From positions 121,963 to 185,962 of the forward strand of contig JAGYXB010001846.1 of assembly GCA_022495005.1 (NCBI GenBank): a DNA stretch of 64,000 bases, in the 5' to 3' direction. Position 1 is the stretch's first letter. Every line of letters starts with the position of its first letter. Position numbers and translations under genes: made by a program. The notes below the pieces were generated by a model that saw only the letters and a list, made by a program, of their open reading frames with translations, did not search any database and was not told where the DNA came from. This DNA comes from Rhyacophila brunnea (lineage: Eukaryota > Arthropoda > Insecta > Trichoptera > Rhyacophilidae). This document shows, one piece after another, positions 12,940 to 24,696 of this stretch.

Positions 12940-14115
12940 GTCAGGTGATTCGAACAATTATTTTGTTAATTTTAATATTTTTGGCATTTAATACTTACCT
13001 AGTTACCTATCAAAAATTACCTGCATTATCTACTACGCTAGACTAAGTTTAAGGACTCACATGCCCAACGAAAAAAAAAACGATTTTTTTTTCGGTTCGG
13101 TACATGTTCAAACACGCGCGTTAACATGATCTTACTCCCTACTTCAGTTATAGTTTGTCAATTTATGGCTACGGCCGTAAGTTATAGCCTAACTACTGGG
13201 AAATGCCAATAGAAATGGCGTATTTAAAAAAAAATACCTTATTCTTAGGTCAATGATTATTATAAAACAATCATCATTAGTATGAGGTTTTATCACATTT
13301 GAGTGACCAAAGACATAGCTTATAATCAGTATCTTTAGAATTATCTTCAAATGTGGTAATCTTGCCCATTTTTTGAAAAATAAAATGTCTAATTTTATTG
13401 TAAATATTTAACTAAGTATAATAATGTCAACATAAATTTTATTAATGGTTTTATAAATGCGTTTAAAAGTTAATAAAACTAAAAAATCTTAACACCGCTG
13501 CACATGGATGTACTGAAATATAACTATATTCTAAAACATTAGATCGAGAGGTTTAAAAAAATACTATTTTATGTAATAAAAATACTTTTTGCAGTCATCA
13601 AATGTTTAAAATAAATATAAAGGATAATAAGGCTTCAAAATTATATAAATAGATTATCTATAACGCTTAAGGAATGTTCAGGCTAATGCTTCGAAAATAC
13701 CATACAACCTCCATTTTGACCTACGTTGGGCATGTGGGCCGTTAAGCACATTACTGGCGGACGCTATTTTTTCATTGGTATTTTATATTTTATATTAGGT
13801 ACCTCAATATGTTATAAGGCCCAATGGCAGCAGTGTAGTTTCAATAAACTGTACTGTAGTAGTAGAAATGAACCAATTGCATAAACCCATTGCAGTACGC
13901 ACTAGACTCTGGACTACGACAGCCGCATATCTAGTAAGTATACAGTATTCTGATAATTGAATATTATAGTATGTAGGTATCACTGTCACCATAATCAGCC
14001 GGGGTCGATCCACTAATAGGTGCAGGTCTCCCCTAGCTCATGCTACTCGTATCACTTCCTTGTTCTTCGCTACCACGTATCTGCATCCGCCGACTGTTCT
14101 CGGTTATAACTGCAT
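12940..14115 (-). repeat. LINE 3'-tail repeat, copy 2 (interrupted)
   Basis: Homologous to 7115-7640, but split at a TTAA by the foldback derivative at 13049-13745. The minus strand near 13980-14030 reads VDRPRLIMVTVIP, the same tail as copy 1. The left flank of the insertion (12940-13052) and the right flank (13742 onward) both align to contiguous sequence in copy 1. Confidence 0.75.
13049..13745. mobile_element. Foldback element derivative with one arm, TTAA-flanked
   Basis: TTAA occurs at both boundaries (13049-13052, 13742-13745). The left terminus is only about 22 bp (GGACTCACATGCCCAACG), followed by A- and T-rich spacer. The right side carries a full arm of roughly 650 bp homologous to either arm of the 54462-55850 palindrome. 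It therefore looks like a palindromic element that lost most of one arm. It has no coding sequence. Confidence 0.85.
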
Positions 14116-14370
14116 TAATTGTCCAGTTGTAGTCAACTTCCAAACGACATAATACGCGGCAAATCAGTTTGTGCGACCTGTATCGCATCGTGTACTAAGT
14201 ATATATTATTATCTATTAAAATAACAGAATTCAATAACTGCGAATGAACAGTACATATTATTATTATTATTTACAACTTCATCGGCACTTAGGATGAATG
14301 TGAAAGTTTAGTAGGTACCTAATTTAAATTTAGAACATATATTGTATTTTCAAATGTGTATTAATTAGGT

Positions 14371-14678
14371 ACCATTGGGTCTATTCTATACTTATCGACC
14401 GCTAAAGCGATAAATTTATCAAACTTAGGGTAGGTTTGTATCAAAGTATTAGCACTTATTGTAAATATTATAATAAGTTGGTTTTTATTGTTGCAATAAA
14501 TACTATATTTTAACAGCAGCAAGATAGATGCTGTTAAAATAAAGCACTTATTGCAACAATAAAAACAAACTTAATGTAATTGTTACAATAGGTGCTAATA
14601 TTTTGATACAAACCTACTCTAATTTTGATAATATTTATCACTTTAGCGGTCGATAAGTATAGAATAGACCCACTGGTC
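14371..14678. mobile_element. Hairpin MITE with about 140-bp arms
   Basis: The left arm begins GGGTCTATTCTATACTTATC at 14378 and its reverse complement closes the element at 14671. Pairing continues with few mismatches through GATACAAACCTAC and TTATTGTTGCAATAA to a centre near 14520. Base pairing extends a few bases beyond GGGTC/GACCC with one mismatch. No unambiguous target duplication was found, so the superfamily is open. Confidence 0.85.
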
Positions 14679-15148
14679 GGTACATAGTTGATAATGATAC
14701 CTACTGTTAACATTACCGTTTTATGGCATGCATGCGTCAATGAAATTGATCCTGAAATAAAGTTTTTATCAGTAATTTGAAAGGAGAAATGTTATTATTC
14801 TCCCATTATTAAAAATTACCTGGTTTTTTGAATATGTCTGTATTTGAATTAGTCAATCAATTTTAATTGATAATCGATTACTTATAAAAGAGAATGATAG
14901 AAAATTAATTACGAAGTTACAGTGCAGGTATAATGCATGTATATAATAAATAAGTACATTAAAATACGCTAAAAACCCAACTGTGTTTTTAAGAAATGCG
15001 TTAATAATAATAATATACCTACAGAATATAAAAAGATTTAACCACACTATCAAAAAATGTGCCACTCCATTAAATTCTGCTGGCACGCCAAACAATAATT
15101 GAATTATAATATTGTCTAGTCTTTATCAATTTGATAATACTTACAATA
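14679..15148. other. AT-rich non-coding DNA
   Basis: No gene or repeat ends were seen. The minus-strand ORF 14853-15095 is rich in aromatic and hydrophobic codons, as expected for AT-rich non-coding sequence. Confidence 0.5.
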
Positions 15149-15560
15149 ATACCCCATTTACACGTGCATGGATTTACATGGACAGTTACGTATTATCGCG
15201 GCGACAACATGAAAATGTACGTGTAAACATGTATTATCCTGCAGTTGCAAGATTGTATGCATGAATCAAAAAAGGTCGGAAGCTTCTGAATTTTCATGCG
15301 ATTCTTTCGATCTACGCCTGCGTAGTAGAACGATAGTGGCGAACCTGCAGGCAAAAAACGAACTACACCGCGGAAAGACCCATTTTGAGGTTAACCGATT
15401 TTTATGACTAACAGTACGATCTAATAGTCGACTCGCTCACTCTTGAAGAATGAGATTGGAGAGACTGTTAGCACTTTTACGTGTGAACAGTTATTGTCAC
15501 GATGGTTGAAAATACACACTATTGCTGCCAGTAAATCTAAGCACGTGTACATGCGCTATA
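15149..15560. mobile_element. TIR element, TTTACACGTGCATGGATTTA family, copy 1
   Basis: The left end has TTTACACGTGCATGGATTTA. The right end is its imperfect reverse complement (around TAAATCTAAGCACGTGTACA), ending with GCGCTAT. A second copy lies inverted at 44131-44463. Both copies share an internal block around TCACTCTT.AAGAATGAGATT. No transposase is present. The ORF at 15443-15631 runs through the right end and is not protein-like. Confidence 0.7.
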
Positions 15561-15818
15561 AGTTCATACTTTGCTTTCCGACGGGTGGTGGAACGACGGC
15601 CGTCATTGTAATATTATTTGTTATGATATGATTAAAACAATTTTTCACCTTAATTATTTTCGGTGGTTACTTAGGTAGGTACTTCTAATACATAAATATC
15701 GGATTTTGTGTGGTCTTCCTTAGTACCTATGTGATTATTTTGTATTTTAAGTGGATACGTCAGTTTGTGTATGAATATGTTGAGATATTACATTTAATTA
15801 TGTTTTTTTTCTTCCTAG

Positions 15819-15911
15819 ATGCCTTTATGGATACTTCGCATTTACTATCGAGGTTTCTTTAAGGACTTTGGCACGCAAACTACTCTACTTGATGCTAGTC
15901 GAAACATTTAA
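15819..15911 (+). pseudogene. Terminal-exon-like sequence, copy 1
   Basis: A pyrimidine tract ending CTTCCTAG precedes an open frame that starts MPLWILRIYYRGFFK and ends 31 codons later with TAA. A homologous stretch on the minus strand at 26567-26656 also follows a T-rich tract ending in AG. The blocks PLWI, YY, FFK and GTQTTLL are shared. I do not recognise the protein. It may be the last exon of a duplicated gene or of a transposon-encoded protein. Confidence 0.45.
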
Positions 15912-15969
15912 TTATGTTTTTACCAGTATGTATCTTTTTAATTAGTATACTTTTGTGCAACGTCGTGCC

Positions 15970-16130
15970 TAGGGATTGCAATACAGGTATTTCAAAACAG
16001 GTATCTTAGTATTTTTTGATACCGAAATACTAGTTTTAAACATCAGATAATACCGATATAATCAGTATCTAACTGACTGTATCTTTTTGTCGGATTACGC
16101 GATGTCTGGTTTACTCCCGTTGCCCTTCAA
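15970..16130. mobile_element. CCGGTAT-type hAT-like element, left end only
   Basis: Begins TAGGGATTGCAATACAGGTA, the same terminus as the intact element at 32673. It continues into TTTGATACCGAAATACTAG and then TTTTTGTCGGATTACGCGAT, shared with 6061-6110. No right end was found. Confidence 0.6.
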
Positions 16131-16865
16131 CGACCTTGGAGACCAGCAATGGCAGGTAATATAAAATATTAATATGTATGTTAAAGATATATATATATAT
16201 TGACGACATTGACAACTAAATATTTCTTACGTGGACGAAACTGGTACCTATTGATCAATATTAAATTATGTGGTACCTATTTCAAATTACACCAACCAGA
16301 AGACAATCTGCTTTATGGCCAATTACAGAAAATAATATTATGTAGGTACTAATTTAATCGTATTTGACTTCTGATGCTAATCAAATTCGGTTATCAGCGT
16401 TCTCGTACTTATGAATAATGTATTTTATAAGTATTATTTTTGTTTCTTACTAAAGTACCTACCTAACAAACCTCACTGAATATTCGTGACATTATAACCT
16501 AACACGGAGCATAGAACGGATGAAAACGAAGTAAGTTTCAGAATGCCAATTGCATTTCTTACAGAATTGTGACTAATCGACCATTATTTAAAAATATAAT
16601 GATTGCGTGTCTGGACATTTTTATAATCTACGACTCACGGATTAGCTTAAATTTAGTGGCCGATTAATTCATGGAATTTATGTTTATAAATACTACATAA
16701 TATGCTAATAACGTTTTTAATGGCGGCTTAAAAAAATTCAACATTGGTATGAATGCATCAACCGAGTAAAATTTTCAACTGAGAATTTTGTTTTTGGATA
16801 TTCGGATGGCCTTTTCCAAGTTATTCATAACGCTTTATGCCTCGCAGCTGTACTGTAATGTTTCT
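16131..16865. other. AT-rich non-coding DNA
   Basis: A short AT-dinucleotide run lies near 16186-16200. No gene was seen. Confidence 0.5.
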
Positions 16866-17312
16866 GGTTACATGTAACATGTACGAAAAACATTTCACCG
16901 TGACACAGTACGCCGTGAGCTCTCTTATCGGAAAGAGATGACCGTATACTATACGGTCTCCAAATTTATTAGATTCAATATGAACATTAATTCAATTTTC
17001 ATAGCTGATTTTGGCAAAATTCATAAATTCAAGAATGAAAACCTAACCTAACTTAACAAATAATTCAGTATATCGGCTATTTTCAAAATTTGTTTGCTGC
17101 TGGCTTCCTGTAAAGTGTAAACCGACAATAACCGATAACGAATAACCGAATAACCGTTTTGTTTAGACGTGAATTTTATGTCAGTACTATACGACCTAGA
17201 GAGGTTGGACGGTCTTTAACATACGGCCATATATTTCTGATTCAACATTTAACGGTTAAGTGTGATACGGCGAACTGCATACGTATAAATTTCCGGACAC
17301 GAATGTTTCTAG
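16866..17312 (+). repeat. Repeat with long imperfect inverted ends, copy 1
   Basis: The whole segment recurs inverted at 28750-29182, with blocks such as GGCTTCCTGTAAAGTGTAAA and CAGCTATGAAAATTGAATTA (reverse strand). Within each copy the two ends are weakly inverted (CAGTACGCCGTGAGC versus ATACGGCGAACTG). This suits a non-autonomous DNA transposon, but no target duplication was resolved. Confidence 0.65.
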
Positions 17313-17518
17313 GGATCCAATTTTCCCCTGTCAGTCTTCTGATGCCACCTAGTTTTGGCTAAAAAAAAACAAGATTAAGAATTTAATCGATTTCTGTCTT
17401 CTAACACTAAAGTAACATTCAAATGGGGTAAGTACTTGTAAATTTTTCCATTCTTCCATTCCAATTTTTCCATTCAAGTTGCGAGGGATTGCTATATAAA
17501 ATATAAATATTTATTATA

Positions 17519-18950
17519 TCCGAGTTATGGGAGTGGCGTAATGTTAAAATAGGGAAGTATTAGGGTAACATATTTGCGTATAGGCTACTCTTATTCTAGG
17601 CAATCGCTCACATCCACGTCTAGAATAATATGAAAATTAATGGAATGAAATTTTAATAGGTATAATGATTGCCTGAGAATAATAATTATATCAAGGTATT
17701 CTGTAAATTATTTCAGATTTAATTTTTGTATCTAGATTTTCTAAATTCTAAATTTGAAATTATTTGTCTTAAAACGGCTATAGTAATGGCTGCTCTAATT
17801 GGCTACTGCAACTATTGATTGTGACGTTACATTATCCGAACTATCTTCTGATCGCCGGATTTGCACAGCCTGAAACAGGCTTAGCGTCGAGCACACCAGG
17901 AATCTTGTTTATCTGAAAATTGAGACAATATACGATTTTAATACATTCAGCACTAGTTTTGACTCTTAGTAATAACAACAACTATAGAAAGGGTTTATGA
18001 ACTGTTAATATCACATTAAAAGACGTGATGGAGATTCCACAACATTTTCAGTGTGGTTGAACTAGTTGCCATATAAAGTTTAAAACTAAAATAAGTTTAT
18101 ATCCACCGTTTTTCGCAACAACTTTGACGTTTCGGTAGTATGTTTGTAGGTACATGTCATTCGCGATTTTTGAGATTGTTAATCTAAATATTCTAAATAC
18201 CATAACATCCGAAAAGACCTGGGAAGTAGGTACGACAGACGAAGCCTAACAGTTGTAGTTCCTTTTTACAAATGATAGCTTACTATTAAACGTGATGCCA
18301 AGAGATGGTATTCGCAAAATAACTCTGCCATGCATCGAATATTGAAAAAAAAAAATTAATACTCGCGAGGCTTTGTAAACGATAAAATATTGGTTGGTTG
18401 CCTGCCTATTTTTCTATAATAATTTACGGAATCAATCTATTTACAAGTAGTTACAGTTACCTTTTGCATTAGATCCTATATGTTTTAGGTTTGGTTACGG
18501 TAAAAGTCAACCACGTTTTCAAACGGTCAATATATAGTAATTAATGGCACCCAAAAGTGTGATTTTTACTACAAATGAATCTGAAACGCAAAATGGCTTG
18601 CAGTTAATTTAATAATTAGTCTTAGTAACCCTTTTCTATGTCAATTTATGTACAGAAGGCCTTATTTAATGTGTTTGGGTCTGCAGGTGTTGGTGTATCC
18701 AGTGGCGAATAGTGACTTCTGCAAGTAGGTAGACTATGGGGATCATAGTGCGTTGGTAGGTATTTATCATATGACTACTAATGAATTCGTATAAGTACAC
18801 TAATGTTTTTAAAAAAAATAATTAAACCATTAACAAAAAACATTAGGACACAAAATATTTCAAATTAAATATAATTTAACGGCGCAGATTTGCTCGAAGG
18901 CTAATAATCAAAAGCCTTCACACTCTAGGGCGATTTGTTACGATAATATA
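17519..18950 (+). repeat. GTCGAGCACA repeat family with downstream segment, copy 2
   Basis: Homologous to 9366-10345. Here the left core runs to GTCGAGCACACC near 17895, and the downstream parts (ATTCAGCACTAGTTTTGACT, ATAATCAAAAGCCTTC) follow at larger spacing. A single hAT-like end, CAGTGGCGAATAGTGACTTC, lies at 18700 inside this stretch and matches the right terminus of 7879-8662. Confidence 0.75.
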
Positions 18951-19215
18951 CTAGTAGATGTCACTGATAATATTATAATGTATTATAAAATTTATTTTAA
19001 GGTATGGTCTAAAATACTCTAAATAAACAGAAGAAGTCTTAGCCACTGTATTTATTTACACTGTAGTGTACGAATTTTAGAAGAAAACCCCAGTTTATAT
19101 ATTAAATATTTGAATATAATCTAATATAATAATCTGAATATTTTAAAGGAATAATAAATGACCTCCCTCCAATACAAAATAATTACCTACCCTTTTCTAG
19201 ATGTGTATTTATGGC

Positions 19216-19405
19216 TGTTGTGCCACGTGATATATCGTGAAAATGAGATAGCAAGAATAACTATCGTCGCAGGTGGATCATGGCATTACAACTACTACTA
19301 CTGCAGTATTGATTTTGACGTTACGTTGTTTGGAATATCTTCTGTAGCCTTTGGTCGCCTGATAGGCAAGTCCTGAAACCGGCTTAGCGTCGAGCACAGC
19401 AGCAA
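19216..19405 (+). repeat. GTCGAGCACA repeat family, partial copy
   Basis: Matches 12661-12860. The right end is CCGGCTTAGCGTCGAGCACA. The ORF 19158-19376 lies within it and has no independent support. Confidence 0.75.
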
Positions 19406-19734
19406 TCACTTTCTGTGAAACAATAATATAATTTGATGATGAGATGCATGAACCACTTTGAACGGATCTATCAGATGCACTTCCATTATGCTTTGAGCTT
19501 TTAATATTATGAAAATTTACCAAGGACTGACTATAAGAAACATGGATGAAATATATCGATAAATTAATTGAGACATATATATTGAATATTAAGATAGCAA
19601 TGTACCTAACTATTGCAAATTATTCAATTTTAATAATAATACTTATAAAGACTTGTAATACTATTTATTAATAAACAATAACTATGTAAGTAGGTATCTA
19701 TATTTTATTTGCTCCCATTATAATATGTAGGTAA

Positions 19735-20160
19735 TGCTCTTCTTCTCTCTCTTCTCGGTCATTCCCTCATGGCTGAGGATCGTGACCATCATGAAATAAT
19801 ATTAATCTTCTGAGCGACTAAGACTTTCCACTCCTCACGATGCTCAGTTTCTCTTAGACAGAACAAAGATTGCCCCCAGTAAGATTTTTCTGGAGGCAAT
19901 CTTAACCCACTAGTCTCTCTAGAACCTAAGTTATCTGATTCACGTGCTGTAGAATGCGTCTCAGAAATATTGTCGAGAGCCGTTCCTTTATCTAGAGTGT
20001 CAGGATAATTTACTGGTTAGTCTCGTGGTCCGTCCGTAGAAATACGAAGTATTCAGCGCCAACACCACACTTTGAAGGAGTCAATTGCCTTCCACTTACC
20101 TTCAGGGTCCATGACTCTACAAGATACAAACTATGGATAACAGGCATCATTATCGTGGCA
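19735..20160 (-). pseudogene. Non-LTR reverse transcriptase C-terminal fragment (third family)
   Basis: The minus strand reads KWKAIDSFKVWCWR, then ILRISTDGPRD with frame damage, and later REEWKVLVAQKINIIS. The order IDSF..WCWRR.LRI..TD and REEWR.LV matches the C-terminal end of common insect non-LTR reverse transcriptases. Stops and frameshifts are frequent, so it is an old copy. Confidence 0.65.
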
Positions 20161-20489
20161 ATTGGTAATAAGTATATATATTATGATATCATGTATGTTT
20201 TTTTGTCAAATGATTTGAATTAGTTACCTCCATAAAATGCATTCTTATAAGAAAATGAAACCAGTAAATAAGCAATTACACAGTAATTAGAGTAGGTACC
20301 GACGTATGTATATTCGTTATACCTACTACATTTTTATGATTATGATTATCTTGATAAATAGAAGGAAATATTAAATTATAATTCTGCTCAGATTTGATAA
20401 CTATCTAAGGGTGATATCTTAACTACAATCCAGGTTACATGCCGGACTGTTACCGAATTTTTCAAGGTAAAATCGTTATTAAATAAAGT

Positions 20490-20850
20490 GAAATTCAAAT
20501 CAACTCAAATTTATTTATTTCTTTTACATATAATGAACATAACAAATTACAAATTCAAAGCGTTCACGACATGACATAAAATAAATGTTAACAATTTTTA
20601 AAATAAAAATACAGAGAAATGTGACTTAATAATACAATAAGTAATAAAATAAAAAATAAAATAAGAAATAAAATAAAATAAAGCAATAAAAATAAAAGTA
20701 GATGGAAGCACACAGAAAGAACTATCGATAGACCCTATCTTAAAAACTTATAAAACAACGTCCACCCAAATTCACCCTCACGTAAGTGGAATATATCAAT
20801 ATCCGAAGCGATTTCATTAAACATGGTTATTGACAGCTCTAATTTTCAAT
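20490..20850 (-). pseudogene. Non-LTR retrotransposon 3' end
   Basis: The minus strand encodes MFNEIASDIDIFHLREGEF, then FYKFLR and a stop, followed by AT-rich 3' untranslated sequence full of AAATAAA-type runs (20640-20700). The 3' terminus lies at the low-coordinate side, near ATTCAAATCAACTCAAATTT. It is the same family as 20851-21150 and 3098-3300. Confidence 0.7.
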
Positions 20851-21150
20851 TTCAATTTCAATTTATTTATTTTTACATATTGTGGACATTACAAATTATA
20901 AGTTTAAGACGTTCACAACATGACATAAAAAAAGAGATAGATAATATGTTATTAAACAAATATGTACATACAAAAATATTAATTATATAGGTACATGGAA
21001 ATACACCGGATGAGTTAAGCAGACCCTATTTTAAAATTTATAAAATAACGTCCACCTATACTCATCCTCACGTAGGTGGAATATATCAACACCCGAAGCA
21101 ATTTCGTTGAACATAGTTATCGCCCTCCCAATTGGCATTACCAGTGGCAG
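20851..21150 (-). pseudogene. Second tandem copy of the same 3' end
   Basis: Repeats the coding tail (TATGTTCAACGAAATTGCTT on the minus strand) and the 3' untranslated region. It ends in a short hexamer array, TTCAATTTCAATTTCAATTT, at 20842-20862. It lies directly upstream of the previous copy in the same orientation, so one 3' end probably inserted beside the other. Confidence 0.7.
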
Positions 21151-21617
21151 GTTGGTTCTGCACCTTAATAACAATAACTATGTCACCCAGATTTTTGTGT
21201 GTGATAAATGTTACCAAATTTCTTTTGGGATATATTATTACTAATTTTCAAATAAACCAGCATTGTTTTTCGTGTGGAGAGCATTTATGGTTCTCCAATG
21301 AGTAGGAGTAGACGATATGTTAAAGTATCTTTTACGAGAAATAGTTATTAGTTATATCATTTAACCAATTTGTTAGGTTCCTGCATCATTGAACAAACAA
21401 GGAGAGCAATCTAAATGTACAATAATTAAAGCTATCCTTGCAAAAGTGACAGATCAGCGGAAAATTCATTTCAAATTGACTAAAGCGAAAATCCGTTCCA
21501 ATGGAAAATCCATTGTGTCATTCAAACACCTATTTAAGTAATCAGTTACCCCAAGTCAACGCTTAAGTATAATTAGTATGCAATATATTTTATTTACACT
21601 TAAGTATATGAAAATCC

Positions 21618-22140
21618 GCGCGGTCGTACCAATGTACCCCTAAGATTCGGCGGAGACATCGATTCTCAAAGCTCAAAAGCCAAGACTCTTGAAGCTTAGT
21701 AAGATGCCATGTCTCTCAGCCATACAGGAGCACAGGTAGCACGCACGCGTTAAACAAACGACATTTGGTCCTTACAGAATACAGCCTTGAGAATCGATGT
21801 CTCTGCCGAATCTTAGGGGTACATTGGTACAACCGCGTTACAAACACCCGAGTTCGTGAGCAGACACAACGGCCTTCGGTGATTGAAGTTATCACGAAGA
21901 GACGCTTTACGTGGCTGGGACACGTATTCCGGATGCCGCCAAAGAGTGCGACACTTCGTACCCTTGTGGCACAGCCTCAAGGGTTTCGTTCCGTGGCCGG
22001 CCATCCCTCACCCTGCAGCGGTGCTACAAGATCGACCTACTTGCAGCTGGTCTGAGTTGGCGATGGACCGAGGGAAGTGGCGTCAGCTTGTGCCTGCCCT
22101 ATGCCTCAATGTTGGGACACGATAGGGTCGAAGAAGAAGA
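21618..22140. pseudogene. Non-LTR reverse transcriptase fragment with internal inversion
   Basis: The minus strand of 21618-21770 reads CRLFNACVLPVLLYG, a stop, ETWHLTKLQESWLLSFENRC and ILGVHWYDR. The plus strand from about 21771 repeats SLENRCLCRILGVHWYNR and continues through VIEVITKRRFTWLGHVFRMP to the C-terminus. The upstream coding part is therefore inverted relative to the downstream part, with about 50 bp present in both. It is the same family as 2644-3027. Confidence 0.8.
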
Positions 22141-22299
22141 TATAAAAATCCAACACTATGTGGTTACAATGTCAAAACTACAAAAATATTGAATCTGGAA
22201 ATTATTTCGAAAAATATATTTTTTTAAAATAGTCAACTAGCTATTTAAAATTATTATAGTTTTTCTAAATTTAAGGTTATAAAATGCAGCGTTATCTAC

Positions 22300-22520
22300 T
22301 AAAAAGTATTAGGGCGACATGTTTTCAAATAGGCTACTTGATAATAGGCAACCTCCCACTTTTCACATTGTGCGCATAGCCCAAGGGGCGTGTTGGCGAC
22401 GCAACAGGTTGGAGCTTAGACTATAGACACGGTTGGAGTGAATAAAGTTATTAAATGCATTACGTCAATGCACCGGAAAATACTAGGCAGACATAAGATA
22501 TTATACCAAACTTGTCTTGT
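22300..22520 (+). repeat. GTCGAGCACA-related repeat, partial copy
   Basis: Carries AAAGTATTAGGGCGACATG and AGGCTACT near the left, as in the family core. Its later part (TCAATGCACCGGAAAATACT) is shared with 23283-23440. Confidence 0.55.
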
Positions 22521-22574
22521 ATTCAGTACGACATATTTATTATAATTATAGTCTAAGGTACGAATATTTATGAG

Positions 22575-22960
22575 ATAATTTTTCTGCTTTCTGAACCATA
22601 TCCCCCCATTTCATTTCCCTGTCTGTAGAGCTCAAACCAGTCGCTGAGATTCTTTATCAAATACGTTCCTCTTCTACAAGGGCTTCGCTTATATTCCCTT
22701 GAAAGATAACATACAGAAGTAGATATCTCTCAGGATGCCGCATGATATGTCCAAGATCAACTTTCTCGTTTTTATTTCTCTGGTTATTTCTTCGGTCTTT
22801 TTCGTCTACCACATTACCTCGATATTCGTATCTTTGTCTTTCCAACCGTAAGTGGACCATGCGTCTGTAAACCTATATTTAGAAAGTTTAAATTTTTTGA
22901 GCGTTGTTTCTATGAGTGTTCATTTCTCCACTCCATAATATAGTAGGACTGAAAACCCAT
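22575..22960 (-). pseudogene. Non-LTR reverse transcriptase C-terminal fragment (fourth family)
   Basis: The minus strand reads RNKNEKVDLGHIMRHPERYL and LLYVIFQGNISEA, the degenerate equivalent of the LGHIMRG...IQGKI block seen at 46728-47371. A weak EVFRYRRMV-like start lies upstream, and the frame is broken. Confidence 0.6.
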
Positions 22961-23282
22961 TGATTGACCGATTTTTGAGTATTTCATTTAAAAAACGTAT
23001 TTTTTTTATAAAATAGACACATGGTGAAACTTCAAATCCTTTTTATTTATATCTAATCTAGCATAGTCATGATTACAACACTAAATACTTGTCAATTGTA
23101 GAAATTGATTTATAATACTTATAACCTTATCGAAAACTAATTTCACCAACATCCCACTGACTAAGATAATTTAGAATAGCCACTATCATTACTACTTAGC
23201 CGGATAAAAAAATAACGGACATTTTAATAGTTTTCAAATTTCACGGTAAAGTGGTTTTGGCGTTCGCAAAATTACACTATAA

Positions 23283-23440
23283 ATGTATTAGGGTAGCATA
23301 AATTCAATCTACTCGTCTTATATAGGCTACCGCCCATTTTACGCTGGGTACACAGTGTGCTGCTGCAATTACATGGAACTGGCTTACATCATAACCTGCA
23401 ATGCACCAGTAAAAATATCAGGCGCACATAAATTATATTA
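23283..23440 (+). repeat. GTCGAGCACA-related repeat, partial copy
   Basis: Begins GTATTAGGGTAGCATAAATT and includes TATAGGCTACCGCCCA. The right part CTGCAATGCACCAGTAAAAA matches 22456-22490. Confidence 0.55.
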
Positions 23441-23825
23441 GGGGTTTGTAGTTCTGGGCCGAAGCATTGAGTAACTTAAATTAGTACCTAATATTATTTT
23501 CAAACCTAATAATATATTTCAAAACCGTTTTTTATAGAATATCAGAGATTTATTTTATATATTATGTGTACTGGTCAGTGGGGGCTCGATGACTTTCTAG
23601 GTGGTGGGGCTTAGCCATTAATTATTAAATAAACATAACTACCTTCTTTCTCATAGTATACATTCTGTACCAAGCTACTTATATTAGTATGATTTTAATA
23701 ATGAGGAAATGAGCAATTTTTAAGAAAAAATAATATGAGTATCTGAGTCGTTACTGAATCACTATCATATAAAAGGTGTGCTTAAACAATAGCTTAATTA
23801 ATCATAATTATTATTATAGACTTAC

Positions 23826-24009
23826 CAGTATCAGTTTTGAACGACATACAGCGAGCGTTTTTACTTGCCATGGGATTATTTGATTCGCTCCCCAGTATGC
23901 GTATACTAACGCTAATGCATTCACATCCTTTGTAGAACGAGATTTGTACCGCGGCGACGGAATAGAACTGAGTGACTCCGGTCAGCAAAAAATAAACGCC
24001 AAAGCTTTC
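23826..24009 (-). other. Possible protein-coding exon (unassigned)
   Basis: A minus-strand frame is open from just after a stop at 24010-24012 to a strong splice donor, ACTG|GTAAGTC, at 23826/23825. It encodes a hydrophobic segment (FLLTGVTQFYSVAAVQISFY) followed by a cysteine-containing part (KGCECISV, ARCMSFKTDTG). Local GC and CpG content are above the surroundings. No in-frame ATG and no clear acceptor were found. I do not recognise the protein. It could be a gene exon or a transposon relic. Confidence 0.3.
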
Positions 24010-24696
24010 TTAATTTGTACAAATGTGTCACCGTGAAATAGGGTATATTTAATTTAATTAATAATTTTAATATCTCCTAATCATCATTATGATATTACAT
24101 AATTTACAATCATTGATCTATTTATTTGTATAATTTAATAAAATTACGACGGGTTTAGATGGATAAAATAAATTAAATAGTTCATTTAATCATGTATAAT
24201 TAAGTAGGTATATTATGATAATGATAAAAATATCGGAAGTGTATTTTTGACATGATAATGATGTAGGGATGGTCCCTACAAACCCTTAAGATAGAGCTGT
24301 CCCTTGCTAAAAATGGATTGAATCTAGAGATTGGGATTGGGAATTCTCGAGAAATAATCAGAAAATTTGATTAACGTTCCTCGAAACTTTACTATTTTTT
24401 TATTTGGAATCGCCATTAAACTCAAACATTATAATACATACCAAGAATTAATATGAATAGATCTATATTGTAATATTTGGTATGTATGACTGTTGATTTA
24501 AAATAACAATACTAATTATTATTTAATAAAATACATTATTATTTACCCTGTAATGTCAGAATTTTTAGTATTGATCATTAGATATGTGTACTTTACTTTT
24601 ATTATGAAAACCTAGTTCTAGTACAAGTCGACGCGTTTCGTATTTTACCTCCTCGCGATGATGTCATCAAAACGTCATGTCATCGTAACACGTATA
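24010..24696. other. AT-rich non-coding DNA
   Basis: No gene was seen. The last 50 bases (24655-24690) contain short repeats of GATGTCATC/AACGTCATG next to the foldback element. Confidence 0.5.

Noticed and set aside
20640..20700. AAATAAA repeats as a tandem array or polyadenylation cluster
   Set aside because: They belong to the 3' untranslated region of a minus-strand LINE fragment and read as simple AT-rich sequence.
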